The notes under the pieces are model-generated. The model searched no databases. It had not been told where the DNA came from and worked only from the letters and a program-made list of their open reading frames with translations. A program made the position numbers and the translations under genes. 64,000 bases of DNA from contig NZ_LMEF01000012.1 in assembly GCF_001427905.1 (NCBI RefSeq), positions 297,367-361,366 of the forward strand, written 5' to 3'. The stretch comes from Flavobacterium sp. Root420 (GTDB taxonomy: Bacteria; Bacteroidota; Bacteroidia; Flavobacteriales; Flavobacteriaceae). Positions 14,907-24,511 of this stretch are shown in pieces; position 1 is the stretch's first letter; the number at the start of each line of letters is the position of its first letter.

Positions 14907-17717
14907 TTACAAGTCAAATTTCAATCCCAGATTGTATCGAGCCTGATAATATTCTACTTGCTTGGTGTGTGCTTCAACTCCTTGGTAGTAACGAAGCGGT
15001 TGGTTTGTTAAGTTGTTGGCTTCAGCAAAAACGCGAAGTTGTTTTGTAATTTTGAAAGAAGCATTCGCATCTAAGAAAAATTGCTTGTCATAATAACTGT
15101 CTTTGTAAGACTCAGAACCTAATTCATCTAAATAATCTGAAGTGAAATTGGTTGAAATTCTGGCAGAAAAACGTTTATTTTCCCAAGACAATGAACCATT
15201 AAACATATGTGGAGTTGTTCCCGGAAGACTAATGTCATTTCTTTCATTTCCATCTTCGTCGGCAATTCCTTTTGCTTTTGATTTTGTATACGTGTAGTTC
15301 AAATAGATTCCAAAACCTTTCAGGAATTTCCCGGGCAAGAAATCTAACTGACGTTGAAACGCCACTTCAAAACCGTAAACATCAACTTTGTCTCCGTTTC
15401 TTGATTGTACAAATGACCAGTTTTCGCCTGTCGGAATTGGATTATTTTGATTTGGAAAATCAGCAGCAAATTTTACGCTGTCGTATTGATTATCGCTGTA
15501 GTTGTAAATGAAATCATTTAGTTTTTTGTAGAAAACACCACCAGAAATCAAACCAACTGATTTGAAATAGTTCTCTGCCATGAAATCATAATTATAAGAA
15601 TACGTGGCATTCAAATCTGGATTTCCAGCTGTAATTTCTTTGTCTGCCGCAATATTGTTTACATAAGGAGCCAGCGCATAATAGTTTGGTCGGGCCAAAG
15701 CGGTTGTTGCAGCTGCTCTTAAAACTAAATCTTTTGTAGCATTATATTGAAATGAAATGCTTGGCAATAAATTAGTGTAAGAGTTTGTAGTGTTGATTTG
15801 GCTCTCTAATTCTTCTTCATCCAAAACTCTGTTTCCTGTATAATCAATATGAGTATTCTCTAAACGGAAACCCAAAACCATTGAAAGTTTGTCGTTAAAA
15901 TCCTGATCCCATCTTACATAGGCCGCATAAATATTTTCCTTTGCATTATAATTTACCGCTAAATATTCTGATGGACTTGCTTCTTTATCAAATAAAGCAG
16001 GATTGTTTAAATCTAAACTTCCTAAAAAACTTGCAGAGGCAAAAGTTCCCGGAACATATTTACTTCCCGGATTAAATTTGGCACCATCATAATAACTTGT
16101 TGAAACTTCAGATAATAATTCCATTCCGTCATTAATTGGCTCATAAGAATAGAACATATTGTTTCTTTCTTTTTCTTTCAGACGTAATCTAAGACCAGTT
16201 CTCAATCTTCCTTTTTCAGATGGAATAATCGTGAAAGGAAAACGAATATTGACTTTTGCACCAAATTCACTTTCACTCGTTTCATCTGTATTTTCGGTAA
16301 CCGAATTAAATTCGAATTCATCTGTAGATTCGCCAACCGTTGTCATTAAAGGAAATCTCGGATTAGATAAATCTTCCATCATTTCTAAACCTTTTTGACG
16401 GTATTCGATATAACGTTCCTGCGGACGATATTCTCTCGCTTTTGCATAATTCGCAGACCAGTCTAAGTCTAATTTAGAGTTGATTAAATGTTCCCCACGA
16501 ATCGAATAATTCTGAACGCGCTGATCTTCCAATCTTCTGTTTTTGTTTCTGTCGCTGTCAACTCCACCTTTTGTCTGGCGTTTTATGCGTCCTTCAAAAC
16601 CAGTGATTTCTTCGCCGTTATATATTGGTTCGATATCATCATAAGTAGTTCTGAAACGATTTTCTCTATCATCTCTCCAGTTATAAATCGCATTAGCGAA
16701 AATGGTGTTGTTTTCGTCAAATTTATAGTCTAACGCCACAGAACCGCTTCGGCGAATACGTTGTACGTCATACTTTCTAACTTCAGAAGCTTGTAAATAT
16801 TCATTTCCGAAATCATCTTTTACCCATTCGTTTTCAATATTATCAGATCCATAATCTACATTATTGTATGATCCGCTGAAAACAGCTCCTAATTTATTGT
16901 CGAAAAAACGATTTCCGTAAACCAATCCAGCCGTGTAAGAAGCATGCTCGCGAATTGGCAAATAACCTCCTGCAAGTGTTGCTGAGATTCTCTCACCGTT
17001 TGGAGTTGCTCTTGTAATTAAGTTTACAGAACCTCCAATCGCATCGGCATCCATATCTGAAGTTAGGGTTTTGTTTACTTCGATTGTAGAAATCATATCA
17101 GACGGAATCAAGTCCATTTGTACGTTTCTGTTGTCTCCTTCTGCAGATGGAATTCGGTCACCATTTAAAGTTACTGAGTTCAATGACGGAGCCAAACCTC
17201 TAATAATAATGTTACGAGCCTCGCCCTGATCATTTTGCATCGTGATACCCGGAACACGTTTTAAAGCGTCTCCAACGTTGGCATCCGGAAAACGCCCCAT
17301 TTGATCAGATGAAATTACGTTTCCGATATTCTTATTGTTTTTTTGCTGATTCAGTGCTTTGGCCTGACCTTTTAAAATGTCTCCAACAACCACTTCGTTC
17401 AATTCTGTTCCTGAAGTTTTAAGTACAAAATCGATAACGTTATTTTTGCCTGCTTCTACTTTGATTTCCTGAGTTATTGCAGTGTATCCTATATATTTTA
17501 CTTGTATCTGGTAAGTTCCTTCGTTAATGTTAAGCAATTCAAAACGACCATTGTAATCTGAAACGGTGTATTTGTTTTCGCCTACAATCTGAATCATTGC
17601 TCCCGGCAACGGAAGTTTGTCATCAATATCTAATACTTTTCCGGAGATTATCGCTTTTTGAGCATAACCAGAAAAGGCAAATAACATAAAAGTTAGTAAT
17701 AAATAAATTTTTCTCAT
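14907..17717 (-). CDS. TonB-dependent receptor, partner of the phytase
   Basis: 936 residues. A signal peptide (FSGYAQ) is followed by a carboxypeptidase-regulatory-like domain (about 22-105, ISGKVLDIDDKLPLPGAMI), a plug domain (about 115-235, with GRFPDANVGDALKRVPGI and IRGLAPSLNSVTLNGDR) and a 22-strand barrel ending in YQARYNLGLKFDL. The plug wording places it in the TonB-TBDT subgroup often paired with a single hydrolase rather than with SusD. It lies upstream of the phytase in one apparent operon, which suggests that it imports inositol phosphates or a related ligand. The substrate is inference. Confidence 0.88.
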   Translation of the reverse strand: MRKIYLLLTFMLFAFSGYAQKAIISGKVLDIDDKLPLPGAMIQIVGENKYTVSDYNGRFELLNINEGTYQIQVKYIGYTAITQEIKVEAGKNNVIDFVLKTSGTELNEVVVGDILKGQAKALNQQKNNKNIGNVISSDQMGRFPDANVGDALKRVPGITMQNDQGEARNIIIRGLAPSLNSVTLNGDRIPSAEGDNRNVQMDLIPSDMISTIEVNKTLTSDMDADAIGGSVNLITRATPNGERISATLAGGYLPIREHASYTAGLVYGNRFFDNKLGAVFSGSYNNVDYGSDNIENEWVKDDFGNEYLQASEVRKYDVQRIRRSGSVALDYKFDENNTIFANAIYNWRDDRENRFRTTYDDIEPIYNGEEITGFEGRIKRQTKGGVDSDRNKNRRLEDQRVQNYSIRGEHLINSKLDLDWSANYAKAREYRPQERYIEYRQKGLEMMEDLSNPRFPLMTTVGESTDEFEFNSVTENTDETSESEFGAKVNIRFPFTIIPSEKGRLRTGLRLRLKEKERNNMFYSYEPINDGMELLSEVSTSYYDGAKFNPGSKYVPGTFASASFLGSLDLNNPALFDKEASPSEYLAVNYNAKENIYAAYVRWDQDFNDKLSMVLGFRLENTHIDYTGNRVLDEEELESQINTTNSYTNLLPSISFQYNATKDLVLRAAATTALARPNYYALAPYVNNIAADKEITAGNPDLNATYSYNYDFMAENYFKSVGLISGGVFYKKLNDFIYNYSDNQYDSVKFAADFPNQNNPIPTGENWSFVQSRNGDKVDVYGFEVAFQRQLDFLPGKFLKGFGIYLNYTYTKSKAKGIADEDGNERNDISLPGTTPHMFNGSLSWENKRFSARISTNFTSDYLDELGSESYKDSYYDKQFFLDANASFKITKQLRVFAEANNLTNQPLRYYQGVEAHTKQVEYYQARYNLGLKFDL

Positions 17718-17951
17718 TTTGGTTTAGTTTGATTTGTTGCGAAACTATAACCTTAGTGTTACTAAAACCCTTTATAGGAATTAACATACTGTTATGATTA
17801 ATCTTATAAAAAACAAACTTATTAATGTTTAAATAACTTTAATCAAACCTAAATAATCTAGTCGCAAGTAAAAACAAATCAACTATTTACCTCAGAATTA
17901 AATTTTTGGCGTTAAATTTGCCCTATCAATCACAATCAAAAATCATCAATC

Positions 17952-19052
17952 ATGTTAAAACAATTTTTTATCCTTTGTTCTGGTGCCGACAGAGATCTTC
18001 TCGAAGGCTGTTCAGAAGGCGAACAAACCAAATATGTTGGTATTGGAGCCACCGTTTTTTTTACCGCAGTTATGGCTTTTCTTGCCAGTGCTTATGCGCT
18101 TTTTACTGTTTTTGATTCTATTTATCCTGCCCTTATTTTTGGATTTGTCTGGAGTTTACTGATCTTCAATTTAGACCGGTTTATTGTTTCGACGATCAAA
18201 AAAAGAGATCGTTTTATGGATGAATTTTTGCAAGCAACTCCCCGAATTATGTTAGCGATTATTATTGCAATCGTAATTTCGAAACCATTGGAAATTAAAA
18301 TTTTTGAAAAAGAAATCAATACCGTTTTATTGAAAGAAAAAAACGAAATGGAATTGGCCAATAAAAAACAAGTTGGGAATTATTTCAAATCGGATTTAGA
18401 TAAAAACAAAGCCGAAATTGCTTCTTTAAAAGCAGATATCCTGAAAAAGGAAAAAGAAGTAAACGCTTTATATTCAACATACATTACAGAAGCCGAAGGA
18501 ACTGCCGGAACCAAAAAGTTAGGTAAAGGCCCGGTTTATAAAGAGAAACGAGAAAAACACGACGCATCTTTAAAAGAATTTACTGAATTAAAAACAATCA
18601 ACGAAGCTAAAATTGCCGAGAAAGAAAAAACAGGCAAACAATTACAAGCCGATTTAGATAAAAAAGTTTCGCAAACGCAACCCATTATTGAAGGTTTTGA
18701 TGGTTTAATGGCCCGAATTAATGCCTTGAATAAATTACCGTGGATGCCGTCCTTTTTTATAATGTTATTGTTTCTGGCGATTGAAACCTCTCCTATTATT
18801 GCCAAATTATTAGCACCAAAAGGTGAATTTGACATCAAACAGGAAGAAGCTGAAACAGCAATGAAGGCGACATTGGAACAGAATAAATACCAACGTGAAT
18901 TGTTGATTAAAACCAGTGCAGAAATGCACGACAGAGTTTATGCTGATATTGCAGAAGATAAAAGCCTGTACGATTTGCAACGTAAAAATGCAAAGGAATT
19001 ATTAGAACTGCAATCGAATAATTTTGTAGAAAAACAGAAAGCGACTCTTTAA
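17952..19052 (+). CDS. DUF4407 membrane protein with coiled-coil
   Basis: 366 residues. Starts with FFILCSGADRDLLEGCSEGE, typical of DUF4407. Three hydrophobic segments lie around 30-115, then a long charged coiled coil (about 115-240), one more hydrophobic segment (FIMLLFLAIETSPIIAKLLAP, near 270-290) and a charged tail. The function of the family is unknown; the layout suggests a cell-envelope anchor. TAAATTTG at 17913-17920 may be its -7 box, without a clear -33 partner. It is transcribed alone and followed by a strong terminator. Confidence 0.85.
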   Translation: MLKQFFILCSGADRDLLEGCSEGEQTKYVGIGATVFFTAVMAFLASAYALFTVFDSIYPALIFGFVWSLLIFNLDRFIVSTIKKRDRFMDEFLQATPRIMLAIIIAIVISKPLEIKIFEKEINTVLLKEKNEMELANKKQVGNYFKSDLDKNKAEIASLKADILKKEKEVNALYSTYITEAEGTAGTKKLGKGPVYKEKREKHDASLKEFTELKTINEAKIAEKEKTGKQLQADLDKKVSQTQPIIEGFDGLMARINALNKLPWMPSFFIMLLFLAIETSPIIAKLLAPKGEFDIKQEEAETAMKATLEQNKYQRELLIKTSAEMHDRVYADIAEDKSLYDLQRKNAKELLELQSNNFVEKQKATL

Positions 19053-19107
19053 GTCATAAAGTTTGAAAGTCGAAAGTCTGAAAGTCGAAGTGGATACTTA
19101 AAAAGAT

Positions 19108-19145
19108 AAAGCCAGAAATATAAAAATTATATTTCTGGCTTTTTT
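19108..19145. terminator. Bidirectional terminator with flanking inverted fragments
   Basis: AAAGCCAGAAATATAA and TTATATTTCTGGCTTT pair nearly perfectly. Outside the stem, GTCGAAAGTC on the left and GACTTTCGAC on the right extend the symmetry of this gap between convergent genes. Confidence 0.8.
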
Positions 19146-19196
19146 ATTTTAGACCAAGTCAAAAACTTTAAGACTTTCGACTTTTGACTTTAAGAC

Positions 19197-19907
19197 TTAC
19201 ATATAACTCAAAATCTCTTTTTTATAAGCATCATATTCTCCCTGAAGAATCAATCCGTTATCAAGAAGTTTTTTATAATTCTGTAATTTATCAAAAAGTT
19301 CTTCTTTAGATAATTCACTTAATTTGCGTTCTCCTGTTGAAGGTTGGGCTGGCTGAATTGGCTCAAAAGTTTCTGTGTAAGAAGGTGTTATTGCCGGCAT
19401 AATTTCAGCATAATTCGTTACTTCTTCTGTTTCAACTTCTTCAATTGCTTCTTCTTCCTCTTCATATTCCGGTTCAACAATTTCCTGAATAGGTGTTGCC
19501 GTTACAACTGGGTTTTTCAAAATATCCAATTGTTCTTTAGCGTAAGTGAAAATTTTTCTCGCCTGAATTTTCGGAATATAATCGATAGAAGCCTGAATGT
19601 CAGTTTTGGTAGAAAAAGAAAATTCTGAACCTAAAATATTTTCTTTTACAAAAGTCCCAACGATTTCATCCCAGGTATAATCTGTAAAGTCCATCGAAAG
19701 ACCTAAGTTTTTAGGCTTACAGATAATAATTCTTTTGTTTGTTAATACAATACTATCTGGAAAAACAGTAATTGCTGGTTTTTTTTGAACCGCGATATAT
19801 CCAACTTCTTCACCTTTCATCAATAAATCATTGAGTTTTGAAGTGATTTTTTCAATCGCTTTTGGATCTTGTTCTTCGTTTAGAAATTTTTTAAATTGTT
19901 CTTTCAT
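19197..19907 (-). CDS. Protein with PH-like domain and C-terminal SHOCT domain
   Basis: 236 residues without signal or membrane segment. Residues 30-125 look like a bacterial PH-like domain (ITVFPDSIVLTNKRIIICKP, then FSFSTKTDIQASIDYIPK). A Glu/Pro/Thr-rich linker follows (about 135-190). The last 35 residues match SHOCT (LSKEELFDKLQNYKKLLDNG, then EYDAYKKEIL), a short helical module common at C-termini. Function is unknown; a cytosolic stress or membrane-proximal role is only suggested by the domains. It is the last gene of a minus-strand set. Confidence 0.75.
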   Translation of the reverse strand: MKEQFKKFLNEEQDPKAIEKITSKLNDLLMKGEEVGYIAVQKKPAITVFPDSIVLTNKRIIICKPKNLGLSMDFTDYTWDEIVGTFVKENILGSEFSFSTKTDIQASIDYIPKIQARKIFTYAKEQLDILKNPVVTATPIQEIVEPEYEEEEEAIEEVETEEVTNYAEIMPAITPSYTETFEPIQPAQPSTGERKLSELSKEELFDKLQNYKKLLDNGLILQGEYDAYKKEILSYM

Positions 19908-19969
19908 GTTTGATAAATTGCTAAGTAACTGAGTTGCTAAGTTTTTGATTGACGCTGCAAATGTAATGC

Positions 19970-20341
19970 CTAATTTTCTAATTCGATAATTTCATTCTGA
20001 ATTTTCTTTGTCAAACTTTTGAAAACCAATTCATACGAATGATCGATGAGTTCTTTGACAAAAGCGGTCGATAAATTTCCGTTCAAAGCGATAGTGTTCC
20101 AATGTACTTTACTCATATGAAAGCCGGGTTTTATCTCATCATATTCGGCGCGCAATTCCTGTGCGCGTTCTGGATCACATTTTAAATTGACTGACGGCTC
20201 ATTCTTTTCCCATTGAGATAAGGAAGACAATGCAAACATTTTTCCGCCCACTTTAAAAACCAAAGTGTCTTCATCAAAAGGAAAATGTTCGCTGACCCCT
20301 TTTTTCGAAAGACAATATTCATAGTATGTTTCTAGATTCAT
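19970..20341 (-). CDS. MmcQ/YjbR family DNA-binding-like protein
   Basis: 123 residues. Matches the MmcQ/YjbR (CyaY-like fold) family through YYEYCLSKKGVSEHFPFDEDTLVFKV, KMFALSSL, VNLKCDPERAQELR and HMSKVHWNTIAL. The family is suspected of binding DNA but no role is established. It ends an apparent three-gene set, nine bases after the DUF4260 gene. Confidence 0.88.
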   Translation of the reverse strand: MNLETYYEYCLSKKGVSEHFPFDEDTLVFKVGGKMFALSSLSQWEKNEPSVNLKCDPERAQELRAEYDEIKPGFHMSKVHWNTIALNGNLSTAFVKELIDHSYELVFKSLTKKIQNEIIELEN

Positions 20342-20350
20342 AATGCTTAA

Positions 20351-20701
20351 TTATTTACCAATTTCACCTAAATGTGTGTACTTAAAACCACTTTCATATT
20401 TTAAACCATAACCAAAAATACGATCCATTGCCGAATGTGAAAACAAAATAATCCCGAGCAATTGTAAAAGTTCCATTTTTAAATAACAGCCTAATATATA
20501 AAGTAAAACCGCAATTCCACGATGATGAAATATATTATAGAAAAATGCTCCGCTCTTATTTCCAAAGATATAACCCAGCATTGATAAATCTGGCGCTAAG
20601 ATTAAAACCAAAAACCACCACCATTCAAAATTTAACAGACTGAATAAGTAGATTCCGAGGATAAATAATCCTAATTCTTCAAGTTTGATTATTGTTTTCA
20701 T
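20351..20701 (-). CDS. DUF4260 membrane protein
   Basis: 116 residues, with three to four hydrophobic segments. FEWWWFLVLILAPDLSMLGYIFG and FYNIFHHRGIA fit the DUF4260 family, as does the terminal AMDRIFGYGLKY. Function unknown. Its start overlaps the stop of the acetyltransferase gene (ATGA at 20698-20701). Confidence 0.85.
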   Translation of the reverse strand: MKTIIKLEELGLFILGIYLFSLLNFEWWWFLVLILAPDLSMLGYIFGNKSGAFFYNIFHHRGIAVLLYILGCYLKMELLQLLGIILFSHSAMDRIFGYGLKYESGFKYTHLGEIGK

Positions 20702-21102
20702 AATTTCTTTTCCATCATTTTTTCCGGATGTTCCAAAGCTTTAAAACCAAATTTCTCATATAAAAAATGAGCATCAGTTGTAGCCAGTCTCCAGATTTGA
20801 ATATTTTTTAATAGAGGTTCATTCATCATATTTTTGATTAGAATCGACGAATATCCTTTCCCACGCTGTTCTTCTGTAATAAAAACATCCATCACATATC
20901 CAAAAACCACATAATCTGTAATGACACGAGCAAAGCCAATTTGTTTGTCATCTAAATAAATTCCGAAACAAAAAGACGCATCAATCGTGGTTTGTACTTC
21001 TTCAATTGTTCGTCCGGCGGCCCAATAAATATCTTTTAGAAAGTTTTGTATGAAGGGAACATCAAGTTTGTTTTTATCAGTCGAAACGGTAATTTGATTC
21101 AT
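20698..21102 (-). CDS. GNAT-family N-acetyltransferase
   Basis: 134 residues with a GNAT fold: IGFARVITDYVVFGYVMDVFI, then the acetyl-CoA loop EEQRGKGYSSILI, and YEKFGFKAL. Close relatives are annotated as acetyltransferases of unknown substrate. It leads the small operon with DUF4260 and YjbR genes. The gap above (21103-21187) is filled with 'ttctaaggtactgag' wording. Confidence 0.85.
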   Translation of the reverse strand: MNQITVSTDKNKLDVPFIQNFLKDIYWAAGRTIEEVQTTIDASFCFGIYLDDKQIGFARVITDYVVFGYVMDVFITEEQRGKGYSSILIKNMMNEPLLKNIQIWRLATTDAHFLYEKFGFKALEHPEKMMEKKL

Positions 21103-21187
21103 GATTTTGAATAGGTTCTGAGGTGCTAAGGTTCTAAGGTACTGAGAAAATTTAGCTTCTTAGTATCTTAGAATCTTAGTAACTATT

Positions 21188-22249
21188 TTATAACATTTTA
21201 ATTTTATCGTCAATTTTTTCTACCGGTTTTGCAATAAAACCCGGCGCATTAAAACGGTAACCAAAATACAATAATCCATAAACTTTATCATTACTAATAA
21301 CATTATTTTTATCTTCATTATAAGAACTAACGCTGAAATTTAAACTGGCACCAAAAAGTATTCGATCCGAATTATATCCTATCTTTAAGCCTCCATCCAG
21401 ATTTCGGGTGAAATAGGTTTCTTTCTCCACAGTCTCAACACCAGAATCCCTGCTTTTGTCCTTCATGAATTTTACGCCTAAAGAAGGAGACAAATTTGGA
21501 GCCATATAAAACTTCTTATGAATAATAAAATTGTAATAATAGCCTGCAGCCAGCTTAAGGTCAAACTCTTTTTGTTTCCCGTCCAGATCGTCTGATTTTG
21601 ATCTAATGGTGTTGTAACTGTAAATTAGCGATGGAAGAAAACTTCCGTCGCTCTTTTTTTGCCATTCTGTAAAAGAGGTAATACTTTTAAGAGAAAATTT
21701 GGAATTGAAAAGATAAGAAGTCGACATTCCGAATTGCATCGTTTTAAAATCTGGAAACTGCAGATACGGATCTTTTCCTTTAATCCAGTTCGGATCAAAT
21801 TCAGACATATTGGCCACGTAATAACCTTTTGTTTTGCTGTAATTTACGGTTTGAAGCCACCTTCCTAAAAAGAAACGAAAGTTATAATCTGAAAAAGAAG
21901 ATTTTCCTTTTAGATCTTCGTCTTTATTTCCACCAAAAAACTTCGGGTAAAATCCGTAACTGAAACCGATAAATTTATAATCGATACTCAGAAAAAGTTT
22001 GTAGCTATTATTGGTTTCCAAGTCCAGATTTGTTCCTTTTTTATCCTTCAGAAAATAGTCATCGCTTTGAGTGCTCAAATTAGCCCTGACCATAATTTTA
22101 TCCGGATAATAAATAAAATTTGCGGTGTCTTTTGGTTTTTCGTTCTGACTAAATAATGCAGATAAATTCAAGAAAAAAGCCGCCAAAAAACTACATATAA
22201 GTGCATGTTGATTTTTCTGATTTGCCTTTTGTTTATTAGCCGTTTTCAC
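21188..22249 (-). CDS. DUF4421 outer-membrane-type protein
   Basis: 353 residues. The N-terminus has a basic stretch then a signal segment (about 17-35). The rest alternates in short amphipathic strands, with YYPDKIMVRANLSTQ, FLSIDYKFIGFSYGFYPKF and GYNSDRILFGASLNF, and ends near a strand GLLYFGYRF; this is the DUF4421 pattern and suggests an outer-membrane beta barrel. Function unknown. Transcribed alone. Confidence 0.75.
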   Translation of the reverse strand: MKTANKQKANQKNQHALICSFLAAFFLNLSALFSQNEKPKDTANFIYYPDKIMVRANLSTQSDDYFLKDKKGTNLDLETNNSYKLFLSIDYKFIGFSYGFYPKFFGGNKDEDLKGKSSFSDYNFRFFLGRWLQTVNYSKTKGYYVANMSEFDPNWIKGKDPYLQFPDFKTMQFGMSTSYLFNSKFSLKSITSFTEWQKKSDGSFLPSLIYSYNTIRSKSDDLDGKQKEFDLKLAAGYYYNFIIHKKFYMAPNLSPSLGVKFMKDKSRDSGVETVEKETYFTRNLDGGLKIGYNSDRILFGASLNFSVSSYNEDKNNVISNDKVYGLLYFGYRFNAPGFIAKPVEKIDDKIKML

Positions 22250-22298
22250 TTCGAAAAAAGTTACTAATTAGTACTAATATAAAACTACTAATTAATAA

Positions 22299-23090
22299 TC
22301 AATAATTTACTACAGAATATAAAATAGGTTTACTCGGACTTGCGTCGTTTTCAAAAGAAGCGATTTGCAGGTTTAAAACGTAATTTCCGTCTTCAATTTC
22401 GTCCGGAACAAAAATCATTTCGGTAATTGTTGCGTTGAATCGTGCATCGGAATTTAATTGATGCGTGTCTTTGACATTCCAAAAGGCTTTATGAGCTAGT
22501 AATTTCCCTTCATCATGCTCTTTATCAACGCTTGGCAAATCGATCAATAAATGTTGAATTTCGCTTTCGCGGATGAAAATCGCCGCGTCTTCAGATAAAT
22601 AAGGCGGATTTGTATTCGAATATTTTCTTGATTTTTTGTCTTTTTGATTTGGAAGTGTTCTGATAATTAAAGCCTCTGTTGTCACACTGAGCGATCCCGA
22701 GGCTTCGGGAGAAGTGCTTATTATTTTTTGAATTTGCTCTTTGGTTATAACAAAATCATCCCCAATCTTTTCAGGCTCCACTGTAATCAATTTGGCAAAA
22801 AAGAAAAACTGTTTTAAAGCTTGATTGATGCTGTAAAAATCATTCGTAATATGCCCCAGACATTCCGTATGTGTTCCATGCCCATGCGGATTAAAGAAAA
22901 TATTATTGAAGTTCGTTGAAGATTTTCCTTCCGAAACTTTCCCAATCCAATCACCAAAAACCACAGGTTCAATAATCGGTTTTTCAATATACCAGGCAAT
23001 CGGATTTTCGTCTGTATTAGTCAACGGAATAGAAATATCAATGGGTTTTGATAAGTCGATTTGATATTTATTGTCAAGAAGTGCTAGCAT
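22299..23090 (-). CDS. Cyclase-family (kynurenine formamidase-like) hydrolase with palindrome-encoded insert
   Basis: 263 residues. The metal-binding signature HGHGTHTE (69-76) and DISIPL near the start identify the cyclase/KynB fold, whose members hydrolyse N-formylkynurenine or related amides and lactones. A later D-LPSVDKEHDEGKLLAH motif is also typical. Residues about 125-138 (STSPEASGSLSVTT) are encoded by a 38-bp palindromic repeat, the same repeat found in the mevalonate decarboxylase gene; they lie just before the IIRT strand and probably form an added surface loop. No tryptophan-catabolism genes are adjacent, so the substrate is open. Confidence 0.8.
   Translation of the reverse strand: MLALLDNKYQIDLSKPIDISIPLTNTDENPIAWYIEKPIIEPVVFGDWIGKVSEGKSSTNFNNIFFNPHGHGTHTECLGHITNDFYSINQALKQFFFFAKLITVEPEKIGDDFVITKEQIQKIISTSPEASGSLSVTTEALIIRTLPNQKDKKSRKYSNTNPPYLSEDAAIFIRESEIQHLLIDLPSVDKEHDEGKLLAHKAFWNVKDTHQLNSDARFNATITEMIFVPDEIEDGNYVLNLQIASFENDASPSKPILYSVVNY
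22679..22716 (-). repeat. Type II palindromic repeat inside a coding region, copy 1
   Basis: TTGTCACACTGAGCGA, the core TCCCGAGGCTTCGGGA (22695-22710), GAAGTG. It is in frame with the cyclase-family gene and encodes SPEASGSLSVT there. The copy at 35146-35183 has the same length, orientation to the gene and reading frame. Confidence 0.85.
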
Positions 23091-23180
23091 AATGGAACGC
23101 GGATTTTACGGATATTCTAACGCGGATTTCACGAATTTACAATCAGCGTTGCTTGCATCCGTTTCATCAGCGTTCTAATT

Positions 23181-24317
23181 TTATTCTTCCAAATTTAAAT
23201 AAAATAAATCTGAAGCAATTCCATCGGTTAAGAATTTTCCTTTTACAGTTGGTTTTAGAATGTTATTTTCAATCGAAAGCAAATCATCGTTTAAGAATTT
23301 TTGACTTTGTTTTTGCAGATAGTCTAAATATTCAAGACCAAATTCCTTTTCGATTCGTTCTAATGAAACGCCCCAAATAGTTCGTAATCCCGTCATAATA
23401 TATTCGTTATACCGATCCGATTTTGACAAAATCTCAGTTTCAATCGGTAAAATATTTTCCTGAATCGATTTTAAGTAAAGTGAATTATTGGCCACATTCC
23501 AGCCTCGTTTTTCGCCATCATAACTGTGTGCCGACGGACCAATTCCGATGTATTTTTTACCTAACCAATACGCTGAATTATTTCTCGAGAAATAATTTTC
23601 TTTTCCAAAATTCGATAATTCGTAGTGTATAAAACCGTTTTTTTGAAGTGTGTCGACCAAAATCATAAAATGATTCGAAGCGACTTCGTCTTGTGGTTCA
23701 GCAATCTTTCCGGTATCAATTAATTTTCTTAAAGCTGTTTTGGGTTCAACAGTCAAAGCATAACTCGAAATATGTGGAACACCAAAACTCAAAGCGGTTT
23801 CAATATTTTGCTTCCACATTTCATCTGTTAATCCTGGAATTCCGTAAATTAAATCAAGCGAGATATTATCAAAATATTTGGTTGCTTCTTCCAAACATTT
23901 TTTGGCCTCCGCCGAATTATGAGCCCGATTCATCATTTTCAGATCTTCTTCATAAAAAGACTGAATCCCGATGCTCAAACGGTTTATAGGGCTTTTGGAT
24001 AATTCGAAAATTCGTTCTGTAGACAAATCATCCGGATTGGCTTCCAATGTAATTTCCGGATTCTCCGAGACTTTATAGTTTTTATAAACTTCCGAAATTA
24101 AAAAGTTGATTTCGTCATTTGTCAAAACGGAAGGTGTCCCTCCTCCAAAGTAAATTGTCTCTACAACATCATTCTTAAACTCATTTTTGCGCATTACAAT
24201 TTCCTTAGCCAAAGCCAAAACCATCTCATCTTTCTTCTTCATTGAAGTTGAAAAATGAAAGTCGCAATAATGGCAAGCCTGCTTGCAAAAAGGAATATGG
24301 ATGTAGATACCAGACAT
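23181..24317 (-). CDS. hemW: Radical SAM protein HemW (coproporphyrinogen III oxidase-like)
   Basis: 378 residues. The iron-sulfur cluster cysteines are C11, C15 and C18 in CKQACHYC. The SAM glycine motif is FGGGTPSVL; TLEANPDDLS, RLSIGIQSF and DLIYGIPG follow in the HemN/HemW order, with a C-terminal HemN_C-type domain. The lack of a HemN N-terminal extension and CxxxCxxC followed by DF rather than CxxC favours HemW, a heme chaperone, over true HemN. Between its start and ruvC lies a gap of AT-rich repeat text. Confidence 0.88.
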   Translation of the reverse strand: MSGIYIHIPFCKQACHYCDFHFSTSMKKKDEMVLALAKEIVMRKNEFKNDVVETIYFGGGTPSVLTNDEINFLISEVYKNYKVSENPEITLEANPDDLSTERIFELSKSPINRLSIGIQSFYEEDLKMMNRAHNSAEAKKCLEEATKYFDNISLDLIYGIPGLTDEMWKQNIETALSFGVPHISSYALTVEPKTALRKLIDTGKIAEPQDEVASNHFMILVDTLQKNGFIHYELSNFGKENYFSRNNSAYWLGKKYIGIGPSAHSYDGEKRGWNVANNSLYLKSIQENILPIETEILSKSDRYNEYIMTGLRTIWGVSLERIEKEFGLEYLDYLQKQSQKFLNDDLLSIENNILKPTVKGKFLTDGIASDLFYLNLEE

Positions 24318-24477
24318 TTTTAAATTAGATAATTTGTCAATTAGAAAATTAGATAATAATGTAGAGGGTCAATATAATGCGAAAATAGATAATTAGAAAT
24401 TTGATAATGAGATAATGTAATGCTGGAATGTTGAAAATTATATTTTAGTTATTCTCAATTCAATAATTATCTAATTT

Positions 24478-24500
24478 TCTAATTGGCACATTTTCTAATT
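24478..24500. repeat. TCTAATTGGCACATTTTCTAATT repeat, copy 1
   Basis: Lies within the hemW-ruvC gap among 'aattagataat' text. A close copy is at 25111-25136 and an inverted pair at 50021-50040 and 50211-50230. Confidence 0.6.
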
Positions 24501-24511
24501 AATAAATTTTC

